Source: JADJSS01 sp046329815 (GTDB lineage: Bacteria; Bacteroidota; Bacteroidia; Chitinophagales; JADIYW01). Taken from it: a DNA stretch of 64,000 bases. The position numbers and the translations under genes are program-made. The DNA lies in assembly GCA_046329815.1 (NCBI GenBank), contig JAXLTY010000002.1, positions 1,178,001 through 1,242,000 on the forward strand. Direction: 5' to 3'. The notes under the pieces are model-generated. The model worked only from the letters and a program-made list of their open reading frames with translations, did not search any database and had not been told where the DNA came from. This document shows, piece by piece, positions 52,765 to 62,300 of the stretch (position 1 is its first letter; each line of letters begins with the position of its first letter).

Positions 52765-53940
52765 ATGCATCCAGCTCCATCAGATAATTTTACAGAATGT
52801 ACAAGATGTGTACAAGACACAACCGTTCCCGGAATTGAATTTGATAAAAATGGCGTTTGTAATTTTTGTCATGGTCATGATGAGTTGTGTAAAATTTTTC
52901 CAAATGAAGAACGCGGTCAAAAATTTCTTTCCAACCTTTTCTATAAAATTAAAAAAGATGGAAAAGATAAACCGTATGATTGTATAGTTGGTATCAGTGG
53001 TGGCCGCGATAGCACTTATTTGTTATGGTGTTGTGTAAAATTATGGAAACTTCGTCCTTTGGCAGTTCACTTCAATGATGGTTTCGACAATCCTGTTGCA
53101 GGCGAAAATATGCTGAAAGCTGTAGAAAAATTAGGTGTAAAATTAATCACGATTACTTCTGACTGGCGCGAAGCAAAAGACCTGAAAATAACTTTTTTAA
53201 AAGCATCCACACCGGATTTAAATTTAGGAACTGATATTGGCATTGCTTCCAGCTTGTATTCAGTTGCGCACAAAGAAAACATCAAACATATCTTAATTGG
53301 TCAATCTTTCAGAACAGAAGGCATCAAACCGCTTTCCTGGGCATTTTTTGATGGTGATTATTTACGAAATGTTCAGCAAAAATTAGGAACCATTGCATTG
53401 CGAAAATGGCAGCCAAATGACGCAGGTTTTAATTTTGGTATTAAAGAATTATTCTATTATTCAGTTATCAAAAATATCAAGACATACACGCCATTTTATT
53501 ATTTTCCTTACATCCGAAAAGAAGGGCAAGCTATTATAGAAAAGGAATTGGATTGGGTTTATCCTGGTGCACATTACTTTGATGATTTGTATCACAGCTT
53601 AATAAAATATATTCATCGCGTAAAATTCAATATCGACATGAACATGAACAGTGATTCAGGAATGGTGCGTTCTGGTCAGTTAGCAAGGCAAGTTGCATTG
53701 CAAAGAAAACATGGAATCTATGCGATTGAAGATCCAAAAGTCATTGACCTTTGTATTAAACGACTGGCTTTAACAAAAGAAGAATTTGATAGTTATATGC
53801 AACTGCCTGTTAAAACATTTCTTGATTACAAAACATCATATCCAATTATACGTTTGATGCGATTACCGATTTATATTTTAAGCCAATTGCATCTGATTCC
53901 TAAGATTACTTACTATAAATATTTTATATTTGGGAAATAA
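52765..53940 (+). CDS. N-acetyl sugar amidotransferase (WbpG/PseA-like PP-loop ATPase)
   Basis: About 391 residues from the ATG at 52765; a TTG at 52750 overlaps the upstream stop. The N-terminal zinc knuckle has CTRC and CNFC, then the PP-loop ATP site VGISGGRDSTYLLW. GTDIGIASSLYSVA and ILIGQSFRTEGIKPLSW match the family that converts an N-acetyl group to an acetamidino group in O-antigen sugars (WbpG, PseA). WbpG normally uses HisH/HisF-type partners for ammonia. None is present; the adjacent nitrilase could replace them. It overlaps the carbamoyltransferase start by 1 bp. Confidence 0.8.
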   Translation: MHPAPSDNFTECTRCVQDTTVPGIEFDKNGVCNFCHGHDELCKIFPNEERGQKFLSNLFYKIKKDGKDKPYDCIVGISGGRDSTYLLWCCVKLWKLRPLAVHFNDGFDNPVAGENMLKAVEKLGVKLITITSDWREAKDLKITFLKASTPDLNLGTDIGIASSLYSVAHKENIKHILIGQSFRTEGIKPLSWAFFDGDYLRNVQQKLGTIALRKWQPNDAGFNFGIKELFYYSVIKNIKTYTPFYYFPYIRKEGQAIIEKELDWVYPGAHYFDDLYHSLIKYIHRVKFNIDMNMNSDSGMVRSGQLARQVALQRKHGIYAIEDPKVIDLCIKRLALTKEEFDSYMQLPVKTFLDYKTSYPIIRLMRLPIYILSQLHLIPKITYYKYFIFGK

Positions 53941-55568
53941 TGTACATACTCGGAATTAACGGCGGATTTGGTGGCGGCTATCAGGATGGATGCGCATGCT
54001 TATATGCAGATGGAAAAATCATGGCTGCAGTTGAAGAAGAACGCTTAAATAAAATAAAATTTTCTACCGGAATTTTTCCTTTGTTGTCGATAAAAGAAGT
54101 TTTATCGCTGGCGAATATTTCCATGCAAGATATCAGTATTGTTGCATTTCATGGCGTGACATGGCAAGGAAATATTGAAGAAGATATTCGTAATTTTTTG
54201 TTGCATCATTTTGGTTATTGTCCAACTATAAAACGTTTTCACCATCACAACGCGCATGCAGCAAGTAGTTTTTATTTATCCGGTTTTGACGAAGCATTGG
54301 TTTTTACAATGGATAATTCCGGCGATGGAATTTCATCGCAAATTATGCTTGGAAAGAATGGCAAATTAGAATTAGTAAAAAACTGGGAACGACCAATAAG
54401 TTTTGGTGCTTTTTATTCTGCTATTACACAATTGGCAGGTTTTAATCGCGATGCCGATGAATATAAATTAATGGGCCTGGCTCCTTTCGGAAATCCTGAC
54501 GCTTATGATTTTTCTGATTTTCTGTTTTATACAACAGATGGAAACTATGAACTGAATAAAAATTATATTTATCCTGTTGAACAAGGGAAATCGTTTCCGA
54601 ATAAGCAAATTCCATTATACAGTGATGCTCTTTTGCAAAAACTGGAAATTGAAAATTCCTGTGCAATCAGAAATACGCAAATTCAAAAAGATTTAGCAGC
54701 ATCAGCACAAAAACAATTAGAAAAGACAGTTATTGAATGGATCAACTTCTGGATCAAAAAAACAGGCGTAAAAAATATTTGCCTTGCTGGAGGCGTTGCC
54801 ATGAATTGTGTATTGAATCAAAAAATTGCTGAAAACACTGAAACAGAACAATTATTTATTACACCATTTTCCGGCGATCAGGGTGTGAGTATCGGAAATG
54901 CTTTTCTTGCCGGAATTGAAAATAATATTGTACCAAACAACAAAAGTTTTGCTGCCTACTCAGGAAGATGTTATTCGGTTGAAGAAGTGGAAATCATTTT
55001 AGAACAAAATAAAATTTCATTCAGAAAAACAGACAATCATATTGACTTAGCTGCACGATATATTGCAGATGGAAAAATAATCGGCTGGTTTCAAGGTAAC
55101 TCTGAAATTGGAGCTCGGGCACTTGGAAACCGCAGCATTTTAGCCAATCCGGCAATTAAAGGCATGAAAGATAAGATCAATAAATCTATAAAATTCAGAG
55201 CATCATTTCGTCCGTTTTGTCCAAGCGTTTTAGAAGAAGATTTTGCTGTTTATTTTGAATCAAAATTACCTGATTTACCGTATATGAATCGCACGGTAAA
55301 CTGTAAAGAAATTACTCAAAAAGAGCTGACAGAAATTGTGCACATCGATAAAACTGCGCGCATACAAACGGTTTCTTCTGAAAATAATGCTATCTTTCAT
55401 CAATTATTGATACAACTAAAAAAGCATACTGGTCACGGAGTCGTATTAAACACGAGTTTAAATATTCGTAACCAACCGATGGCTTATGATATAAATGATG
55501 CGCTGACTGCCTTATTTACAAGCGGTTTGGACGCTTTGTTTATTGAACATATTTTGATTGAAAAATAA
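53940..55568 (+). CDS. NodU/CmcH-type carbamoyltransferase
   Basis: A 542-residue enzyme. The N-terminal Kae1/TsaD-like domain has GINGGFGGGYQDGCACLY, EEERLNKIK and the metal-binding FHHHNAHAASSFY. The C-terminal domain has GARALGNRSILANP and RASFRPFCPSVL, which are hallmarks of the family. It transfers carbamoyl from carbamoyl phosphate to a hydroxyl of a sugar or other acceptor. In this operon it probably carbamoylates the glycan sugar. Its stop touches the GT2 ATG (TAAATG). Confidence 0.85.
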   Translation: MYILGINGGFGGGYQDGCACLYADGKIMAAVEEERLNKIKFSTGIFPLLSIKEVLSLANISMQDISIVAFHGVTWQGNIEEDIRNFLLHHFGYCPTIKRFHHHNAHAASSFYLSGFDEALVFTMDNSGDGISSQIMLGKNGKLELVKNWERPISFGAFYSAITQLAGFNRDADEYKLMGLAPFGNPDAYDFSDFLFYTTDGNYELNKNYIYPVEQGKSFPNKQIPLYSDALLQKLEIENSCAIRNTQIQKDLAASAQKQLEKTVIEWINFWIKKTGVKNICLAGGVAMNCVLNQKIAENTETEQLFITPFSGDQGVSIGNAFLAGIENNIVPNNKSFAAYSGRCYSVEEVEIILEQNKISFRKTDNHIDLAARYIADGKIIGWFQGNSEIGARALGNRSILANPAIKGMKDKINKSIKFRASFRPFCPSVLEEDFAVYFESKLPDLPYMNRTVNCKEITQKELTEIVHIDKTARIQTVSSENNAIFHQLLIQLKKHTGHGVVLNTSLNIRNQPMAYDINDALTALFTSGLDALFIEHILIEK

Positions 55569-56480
55569 ATGCCTGTTTTATCGATTGTCATACCATGTTA
55601 TAATAGTGCGGAAAATATTGCCGACTTGCAAATTGCATTGGAAGCATTAGCCAAACAAATCAATAATTATTCTTTGGAAATTATTCTGGTAGATGATGGT
55701 TCTAAAGATGATACTTACAATAAATTAATTCAGTTTTCAGAAACAACTGATTTAAAAATCATTATTGTAAAATTGACCGGAAATTTTGGTTCGTATAATA
55801 CTTTCTTAGCCGGTTTGAGTTATGGCACCGGTGATGTCTATGCGCATATGCATCCTGATATGCAAGATCCGCCTGAACATTTAGTAGAGATGCTAAATTA
55901 TTATGAAAAAGGTATAAAGTTTGTAATTGGCCAGCGCGTTGAAAGAGAAGATAAAAACTTCAACCAGTTGTTTGCGCATTTTTATCATTGGCTGATAAAA
56001 AAAATTGGATTGACGCATATTCCTGAAGGTGGTTACGATCTGATTTTATTTGACAAAGCATTGCGTAATCATGTTGTCAATATGAATGAAAAGAATGCCA
56101 ATTTAGTGTATTTAATTTCATGGCTGCAATATCCGTTTGTTACGGTTCCAATTACACGCATCAGCAGAAAAAAAGGTAAATCACAATGGACATTCAGCAA
56201 AAAATCAAAGTTGCTATTTGATTCAATAGTCGCATTTTCTTACACACCAATACGTTGGATGACTTATACATCTATGTTTGTGTTCATTGCATCTATAGTA
56301 TTTTTTATTTACTTATTATTTTCTAACAAGCTATCTATCTATTTAAGTTTGATTTTATTTTTTGGCAACCTGATATTGATATTTATGAGCATTGTTGGCG
56401 AATATTTATGGCGCACATTAGATGCTGCAAGAAACCGTCCGAATTTCGTTGTTGATAAGGTTCAATCTAATAAATCTTAA
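55569..56480 (+). CDS. GT2-type glycosyltransferase with altered DXD region and two C-terminal helices
   Basis: A 303-residue protein built like ArnC/GtrB: SIVIPCYNSAENI, VDDGSKDDT, then two membrane helices (about 230-250 and 262-285). The metal-binding region reads YAHMHPDMQDPPE, so the usual D-x-D-LQ is replaced by H-P-D-MQ; only the second Asp remains. It may bind metal differently or use another donor. It is last in the 50190-56480 operon, and its end overlaps the convergent SGNH gene by 14 bp. Confidence 0.8.
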   Translation: MPVLSIVIPCYNSAENIADLQIALEALAKQINNYSLEIILVDDGSKDDTYNKLIQFSETTDLKIIIVKLTGNFGSYNTFLAGLSYGTGDVYAHMHPDMQDPPEHLVEMLNYYEKGIKFVIGQRVEREDKNFNQLFAHFYHWLIKKIGLTHIPEGGYDLILFDKALRNHVVNMNEKNANLVYLISWLQYPFVTVPITRISRKKGKSQWTFSKKSKLLFDSIVAFSYTPIRWMTYTSMFVFIASIVFFIYLLFSNKLSIYLSLILFFGNLILIFMSIVGEYLWRTLDAARNRPNFVVDKVQSNKS

Positions 56481-57687
56481 TACTATTTTCTTTCAAAGAA
56501 GTTGCTTTCAGATTTTCAGCAACAATTTCTGCCATCATATTATAACCTTTTGGCGTATGATGATGATCGTTATAGTAATAATATTCGTAAATCTTTTTAC
56601 TATTATCAGGAATGATTTTTTTATAATCTGGCGTTAAATCCACAAATGGCATTTTACTATTACTTAAGCTATCTTTCAATGCATCTGAAAAAACATAATG
56701 ATATCTTGTCGTATTTATTTCCGGAAGCAATGGTAAATAAACAACTAAAAAATGTGTATTATTTTTCAATAAATCCTGTTGGAAAGCATTAAGATGCTGC
56801 ATCATTTTATTGATTTCTACAGTTCGTTTTTTTGCATTACTTTTAGATGTATTTTGCAGTATCATATTTTTCATCAACAAACCATTATCCAATATTCTAT
56901 AAATATGGCTGATAGCTAAGAAATATTCTTTAATTGGCATTTTCCCTTGATTGGAAGCAATTTCAAACTCAGCAATATCACAAATATTAACTTCCATAAT
57001 CACTAAGTCTGCATTCCATTTTTTCAAAACATTTTTGTATAATGTAGTTTCAAACATAGGATTGCTGCCGCATTTTCCACCATTTATAATTGTTACTTTT
57101 TTTACAGTATTATCCAGTTTCGCTTGTAATAACTTTGGGAAAGTAGAATCTTCTCCGGCGCCAAAACCTTCCATAAATGAATCGCCTAAAGTAACGATCC
57201 TGAATTCGGTACTATCTTTTTTTAAAGTCGGCAACTCGCCTCTTAATCCAATTGAATTATATTTTACAGGTATTTTAAAATCCATTGTTTCATAAAAAAA
57301 TTCCTGATATGGCTTTGCACCATTTTCCCAATTATTCACCGGTGGCTTTAAACCAATCAGCGTAAAAACCTTAACCTGCTTGTCACGCATATATTCTGAA
57401 AAATAAACACCGCGTTCATTTTCCATATAATTATTCATTTTCTTAAATACAAATGTGAACGCAAATTCTGACAAAACAAGCAAAGAAAGTAAGATCATTA
57501 AATTGTACTTAATAATCGTAGTGATTTTTTTATTCTTAATAAATCGGAGAAAAAATACTGCAACAAAATAAACAAGCAAATAAAATAAAACTGTAGTAGT
57601 AAAAAATGAAATACCGTAAGAATACAATATTAAGAAGTGTATTGTGTAAATTAAGACAAGCACCAATGTATATAATTTATTAAACAT
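56467..57687 (-). CDS. SGNH/GDSL hydrolase with N-terminal membrane helices
   Basis: About 406 residues from the ATG at 57687. Three hydrophobic segments (about 5-25, 30-48, 58-80) precede NSIGLRGELP, VTLGDSFMEGFG (nucleophile Ser), NGGKCGSNPMFE and the C-terminal YNDHHHTPKGYN with the catalytic His. It is the intact paralogue of the frameshifted gene at 35-1260. The start lies inside the end of the terpene-cyclase-like gene's span only in an alternative longer frame, which is rejected. It probably acts on acyl esters outside the inner membrane. Confidence 0.8.
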   Translation of the reverse strand: MFNKLYTLVLVLIYTIHFLILYSYGISFFTTTVLFYLLVYFVAVFFLRFIKNKKITTIIKYNLMILLSLLVLSEFAFTFVFKKMNNYMENERGVYFSEYMRDKQVKVFTLIGLKPPVNNWENGAKPYQEFFYETMDFKIPVKYNSIGLRGELPTLKKDSTEFRIVTLGDSFMEGFGAGEDSTFPKLLQAKLDNTVKKVTIINGGKCGSNPMFETTLYKNVLKKWNADLVIMEVNICDIAEFEIASNQGKMPIKEYFLAISHIYRILDNGLLMKNMILQNTSKSNAKKRTVEINKMMQHLNAFQQDLLKNNTHFLVVYLPLLPEINTTRYHYVFSDALKDSLSNSKMPFVDLTPDYKKIIPDNSKKIYEYYYYNDHHHTPKGYNMMAEIVAENLKATSLKENSIKIY

Positions 57688-57695
57688 ATAAACAC

Positions 57696-58703
57696 TTAAA
57701 TACCAGAAACAAATAACTTCAATACTTCTACGCAAACAGAAGTAGTAATAACACAATTAACATCATACGCTTGCCAGATATCATTCTTGTCATCGTGAAA
57801 TTGCCAAATAACCTGGTTTGAATTCCAACTTCCATTTTTTGAAAGATTAGCAACTATAAAACTAATTCCTTTCTGAATAGCATCACTATTCTTTTTATCT
57901 AAGCATAGCGTTTTCAAAGCCAATGCTGTTGAATATACATCTTCATTTTTACTCCAGGAACCATTACTATTTTGTTCCTGCTTAACATATGACATGCCTT
58001 TTTCATAACAGGTATGTAATAGTTTTTTTTTATGCAGCAAACTCATAAACTGAAATATAGAATAATACTGATCAGGATAAAAAAAAGAACTCCAACTTCC
58101 GTCTTGTTGCTGCGATGCTTTAATTAACTGTTCACTAATTAAGTGTTCATTATTACTATCTAATAAAACGTGATAAATATTTGCATTTACTTCAGGATGT
58201 ATTTGTAAATTATTTTGAGAAGAAGGAACTGTCTCCATTTTCTTTCCTTTCATATCAGTTATAAATGTAACAAATGCAGGAAAATAGACATCATTATATC
58301 TGCATATCCGCTTGTAATTCGTTAGCACATCATTAGATCGATATATATCCAGAGCTCTCAATGTTCTTAAAGCAAAAGCCGTATCATCAGCATCTACAAA
58401 AAACGGATTATTACCGGTTTCGTTATAGTAACCTCTTGGTGAGTAGCCCCATTGTCCGTTATATTCTTCTGAAAGAATTCTCATCAAAATGATAGTGCGC
58501 TCCATTTCATTCAAATCATCTGATAGCGCATCAACAATATGAAAAGCTGAAAATAAATGTCCTTTATCATGTGAAAATTTAGGATTGCCATCTTTTCCAA
58601 GACACGAAAGACCATAATTACCTGACAATAATTGTTTGCGAATAAAATCTGTTCCTGATCTGATCGCACTTAAAATATTTTCTTTTTCCGTATCGCTCAT
58701 CAT
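57696..58703 (-). CDS. Terpene cyclase/prenyltransferase-repeat-like protein with DxDDTA motif
   Basis: About 335 residues (ATG at 58703; GTG at 58715 possible). The protein is made of alpha/alpha-barrel repeats with QW-like motifs (QQDGSWSS, NSNGSWSK, SKNGSWNS). Near residue 105 it has FFVDADDTAFALRTL, which matches the DxDDTA acid motif of class II terpene cyclases such as squalene-hopene cyclase. It is about half the length of those enzymes (about 630), so it would be a single-domain version or a related non-cyclase. It lies 9 bp before the SGNH gene start on the same strand. Confidence 0.7.
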   Translation of the reverse strand: MMSDTEKENILSAIRSGTDFIRKQLLSGNYGLSCLGKDGNPKFSHDKGHLFSAFHIVDALSDDLNEMERTIILMRILSEEYNGQWGYSPRGYYNETGNNPFFVDADDTAFALRTLRALDIYRSNDVLTNYKRICRYNDVYFPAFVTFITDMKGKKMETVPSSQNNLQIHPEVNANIYHVLLDSNNEHLISEQLIKASQQQDGSWSSFFYPDQYYSIFQFMSLLHKKKLLHTCYEKGMSYVKQEQNSNGSWSKNEDVYSTALALKTLCLDKKNSDAIQKGISFIVANLSKNGSWNSNQVIWQFHDDKNDIWQAYDVNCVITTSVCVEVLKLFVSGI

Positions 58704-58814
58704 TTGGTTAAACACTTGTAAATATAGTATTATTTCATCTTTAGAATAATTATAAAAAATCCTGACCAGCTTATAAACTTACCAATCAGGAATACAAAAG
58801 ATAATTATCGAATT

Positions 58815-59168
58815 TTAATAAAAGAATTGCTCTGAAATGATTTTACAATCTCTTACACCATACAAACCAATTTCTTCCATATTGGTTCTTGGTCCGCCTT
58901 TTGGTGTAAAATCCATAGTCATGTAAGTTGTAAAGTAATTTCCGGCAACTACTGGTTTTTCTGTAGTGCCGCCATGCATTTCTGCTATAGATTCATTCCA
59001 TTTCTTTCCTTTCTCGTGAATCGCAGCCATACCATGAGCATCCGGCCAATCAGAACCAGGTGCTTCTTTGCTCACGCAATCATTGCTGTATAATTCAGCA
59101 TAAATTTTATCAAAAGCACCTTGCTGCATATACTCGTAAAATTTGTCGGCTACTTGTTGTGTTGTCAT
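58815..59168 (-). CDS. SnoaL-like / NTF2-fold protein
   Basis: A 117-residue protein from the ATG at 59168 (MTTQQVADKFYEYMQQGAFD). It has DKIYAELYSNDCVSKEAPGS, FTTYMTMDFTPKGGPR and a C-terminal VRDCKIISEQFFY, the pattern of small SnoaL-like cone-shaped proteins. Many have no known role; some bind or isomerise small hydrophobic molecules. A longer frame to 59225 has no supporting features. It is monocistronic and divergent from the VIT/vWA gene. Confidence 0.75.
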   Translation of the reverse strand: MTTQQVADKFYEYMQQGAFDKIYAELYSNDCVSKEAPGSDWPDAHGMAAIHEKGKKWNESIAEMHGGTTEKPVVAGNYFTTYMTMDFTPKGGPRTNMEEIGLYGVRDCKIISEQFFY

Positions 59169-59270
59169 ACTGTTTTTTTTAAAAGAGTGAATTATAAAGT
59201 TATTCAAAAAAACGAATACTATCAATCTTTGTTTTTACGATTATATTTTAAAAATTAACACATATAATTG

Positions 59271-59298
59271 TTAAATCAATTTAATAACATTGATTTAA
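59271..59298. repeat. Inverted repeat upstream of the VIT/vWA gene
   Basis: The arms TTAAATCAAT / ATTGATTTAA (10 bp, perfect) flank an 8-nt spacer in the 184-bp divergent gap between the SnoaL-like and VIT/vWA genes. Its 10-8-10 geometry is the same as that of the repeat at 42959-42986, but the sequence is different. Confidence 0.4.
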
Positions 59299-59352
59299 TT
59301 TATTTTCTGAATATTACAATTAAGTTTAAAAGTACAACTAAATTTAACGGTT

Positions 59353-62300
59353 ATGAAGAAGGTTTTATTTAGTATAGTATTTTGCTATACATGCAGTATT
59401 TTATTTGCTCAACAGACAATTGCTACTTTGACAGCAAGCGATGCTGAAAAAGAAATTTACCTGAAAGATTGGGACATCGACATCAAGATAGCTGGCAATA
59501 TTGCTGTCACTACTCAAAAGCTGGTTTTTCATAATCCGAATGACAGAGTTTTGGAAGGCGAATTTAATTTTCCGTTGAATTATGGACAAACGGTATCACG
59601 ATTTGCGATGGATTTTAATGGCGTACTTCGCGAAGGCAGTATCGTTGATAAAGAAAAAGGCAGAAAAACTTTTGAAAGAATAGTACGACAAAACGTAGAT
59701 CCTGGCTTACTGGAAATGACCAAAGGAAATAATTTCAGAGCAAGAGTTTATCCGATTCCGGCAAAAGGAACAAAAACAATTGTTGTTGCTTACGAACAGG
59801 AATTGCCAATACTTTCAGGAAGTGCTTCTTATTTTCTTCCTTTAGATTTGAAAGACTCTATACCATTCTTTCATTTGAAAGTAAATGTGATAAAAAACGA
59901 GATACAACCAAAATGGATTGAGAACAGTATTACCAATCTTACATTTGATAAAATAGAAGAAAGTTTTATTGCCGAAAAGAAAATAGAAAACTTCAAAGCA
60001 ACATCCAATTTATCGTTTGATATACCTATTGAAAATACTGCTGTAAATTTTGTACAAACGACAAAGTCTGAAAGTTATTTTTATGCTTATCAGAATTACA
60101 CCGCAACACTATATGCCAGAAAACCTGCTAAAACATTAGTAATATTATATGACGTTTCCAGTTCCAGGCAAAATGCAGACCGAGTTAAAGAAATAATTTT
60201 CCTTACTGATTATTTACAGCATTTAAAAAATGTAACAGTAGAATTGATACCATTTAGCAATGCTGTTCATACTACTGAAAAATATATTATCCAGAATGGA
60301 AATTCATCAGCACTGATTAAACAACTTACAAAACAAACATTTGATGGCGGAACACAATATGGAAATATTCATTTATCAGATTATAATTATGCTGATGAAG
60401 TGCTTTTATTTACGGATGGTATCAGCAATTTTGGTAAGCAAAAATTTACAGAAGAAAATTTCAAGAAGCCATTATTTGTCATTAATTCATCATCTGTTTC
60501 CAATCATGATTATTTACATAATCTTGCAAAAAGAAATAACGGAACATACATTCAATTATTGAATTGCACCATGCAAGATGCTACTAATAAGATAACCATA
60601 ACCTATCCAAAAATAATAAATATAGAATGCATCGACGGAAACGTAAAAGAAATTTATCCAAAAACACCTGTCAATATCTATAACGGCATCAGTATAACCG
60701 GTATTTTAAAAAGTGCATCTGCTAAATTAAAAGTATCGATCAATACCGGTGACAGCATAGAACAAAAGATCATTACCATAACTAATGATAAAAAGAATAC
60801 CGAATTTGTTCAGCGTCTCTGGGCAAATAAAAAGATTGCGGATTTAATGTCAGATCCTGAAAAAAATGAATCTTTAATTAAAGAAACCGGTTTAAAATAC
60901 AGTATAGTTACGCCAAGTACATCACTAATTGTGCTAGACAATATTGATGACTACATTCGTTATGAAATTGCACCGCCTGCAGAAATGCAAAAGGAATATT
61001 TGGAAAGATTAGCAGAAAAAAAAGAAGAAGACAAAGAAACCAGAGAAGAAGACAAAGAAGAATTAAAAGACCAAATAGATGTTGCTTATGAAGATATGCA
61101 AGACAGAATTGATTGGTGGAACACGTCATTTCCTAAAAAAGAAAAGAAAGTAAAACCTAAAAAACCAGTTACAACTACAACATCCAATACTTCAACAAGC
61201 GCATCCAACAATACAGCTAACAACACAACACCGGTTGTCAATAATTCTGTTTCGCAAAAACCTGTAACAATTATTACTGACAGTATGAAACACGATACAG
61301 TTCACTTCAGATACATCAGTGGTGTAGTGAAAGACAAAAAAAATGGTGAACCATTGATTGGTGTAAATGTAACAGGCAAAGGAACAACTCTTGGAACTGT
61401 GACTGACATTGACGGAAAGTATGAACTGCTGTTGCCAAAAGATGTCACAACGCTTGTTTTTATGTATATCGGTTATGCTAATCTTGAAAAACCAATCATA
61501 TCGTTGGTAATAAATGCATTATTAGAAGAAGAAAGCAGTAGATTAGATGAACTTGTAGTGACCTCTAGCAGAAGCGGTAGAATACCAACTTATTCTATTC
61601 AATCTATCAATATAGAAGAAATAAATAGCATTGGCACATCAAATTATTTTTCTGCTATACAAGCAAAAACGCCCGGCGTACGAATAAATATTGCTGCACC
61701 AGGCGCATCAACCAGAATAGTAGTTTCAGAATCTTTGGCTAAGAATGAAAACGCAAAAATAATTATAGATGGTATTGTTGTTAATGATGGTAAACAACTA
61801 AATCCTGCGTTTGCAAACAACAAGAACATTATAGATCCTGATGACATAAAAGATATAAAAGTAATTAAAGACAGTAACACTATACTAATTACAACTAACA
61901 CAAAAGCTATAAAAGCTATCGACACCACAACTAACTACATTCTGGATTCTGATATTCAATTGCAAAATTTCATGTCTAAATTAAAAGCGGAATCATCCGA
62001 AAATCAATACGCACTCTATTTAAAAACTAAAAAAGACAATCCGACTAATTTTGCTTTTTATATAGACGTTGCCAATTACTTCTATACTACTGACCGCAAA
62101 GATAAAGCTATACAGATCTTATCTAACATTGCTGAGATCGACCTGGAAAATCATGAACTGATGCGTGCGATGGCGTACGTTTTAGAATCATGGAAAGAGA
62201 TAGATTTGGCATTAGATGCTTACACGGAAATTCTTAAAATAAAAGGCGAAGAACCGCAAAGTCATCGTGATTATGCATTAGCATTAGCAGAAAAAGGCGA

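Noticed and set aside
51520..55568. Complete pathway for a dTDP-3-amino sugar
   Set aside because: Only an FdtA-like cupin is present; rmlA, rmlB and an aminotransferase were not found in the window.
56951..57295. Plus-strand frame of 114 codons
   Set aside because: Antisense to the SGNH gene with GDSF motif; no independent support.
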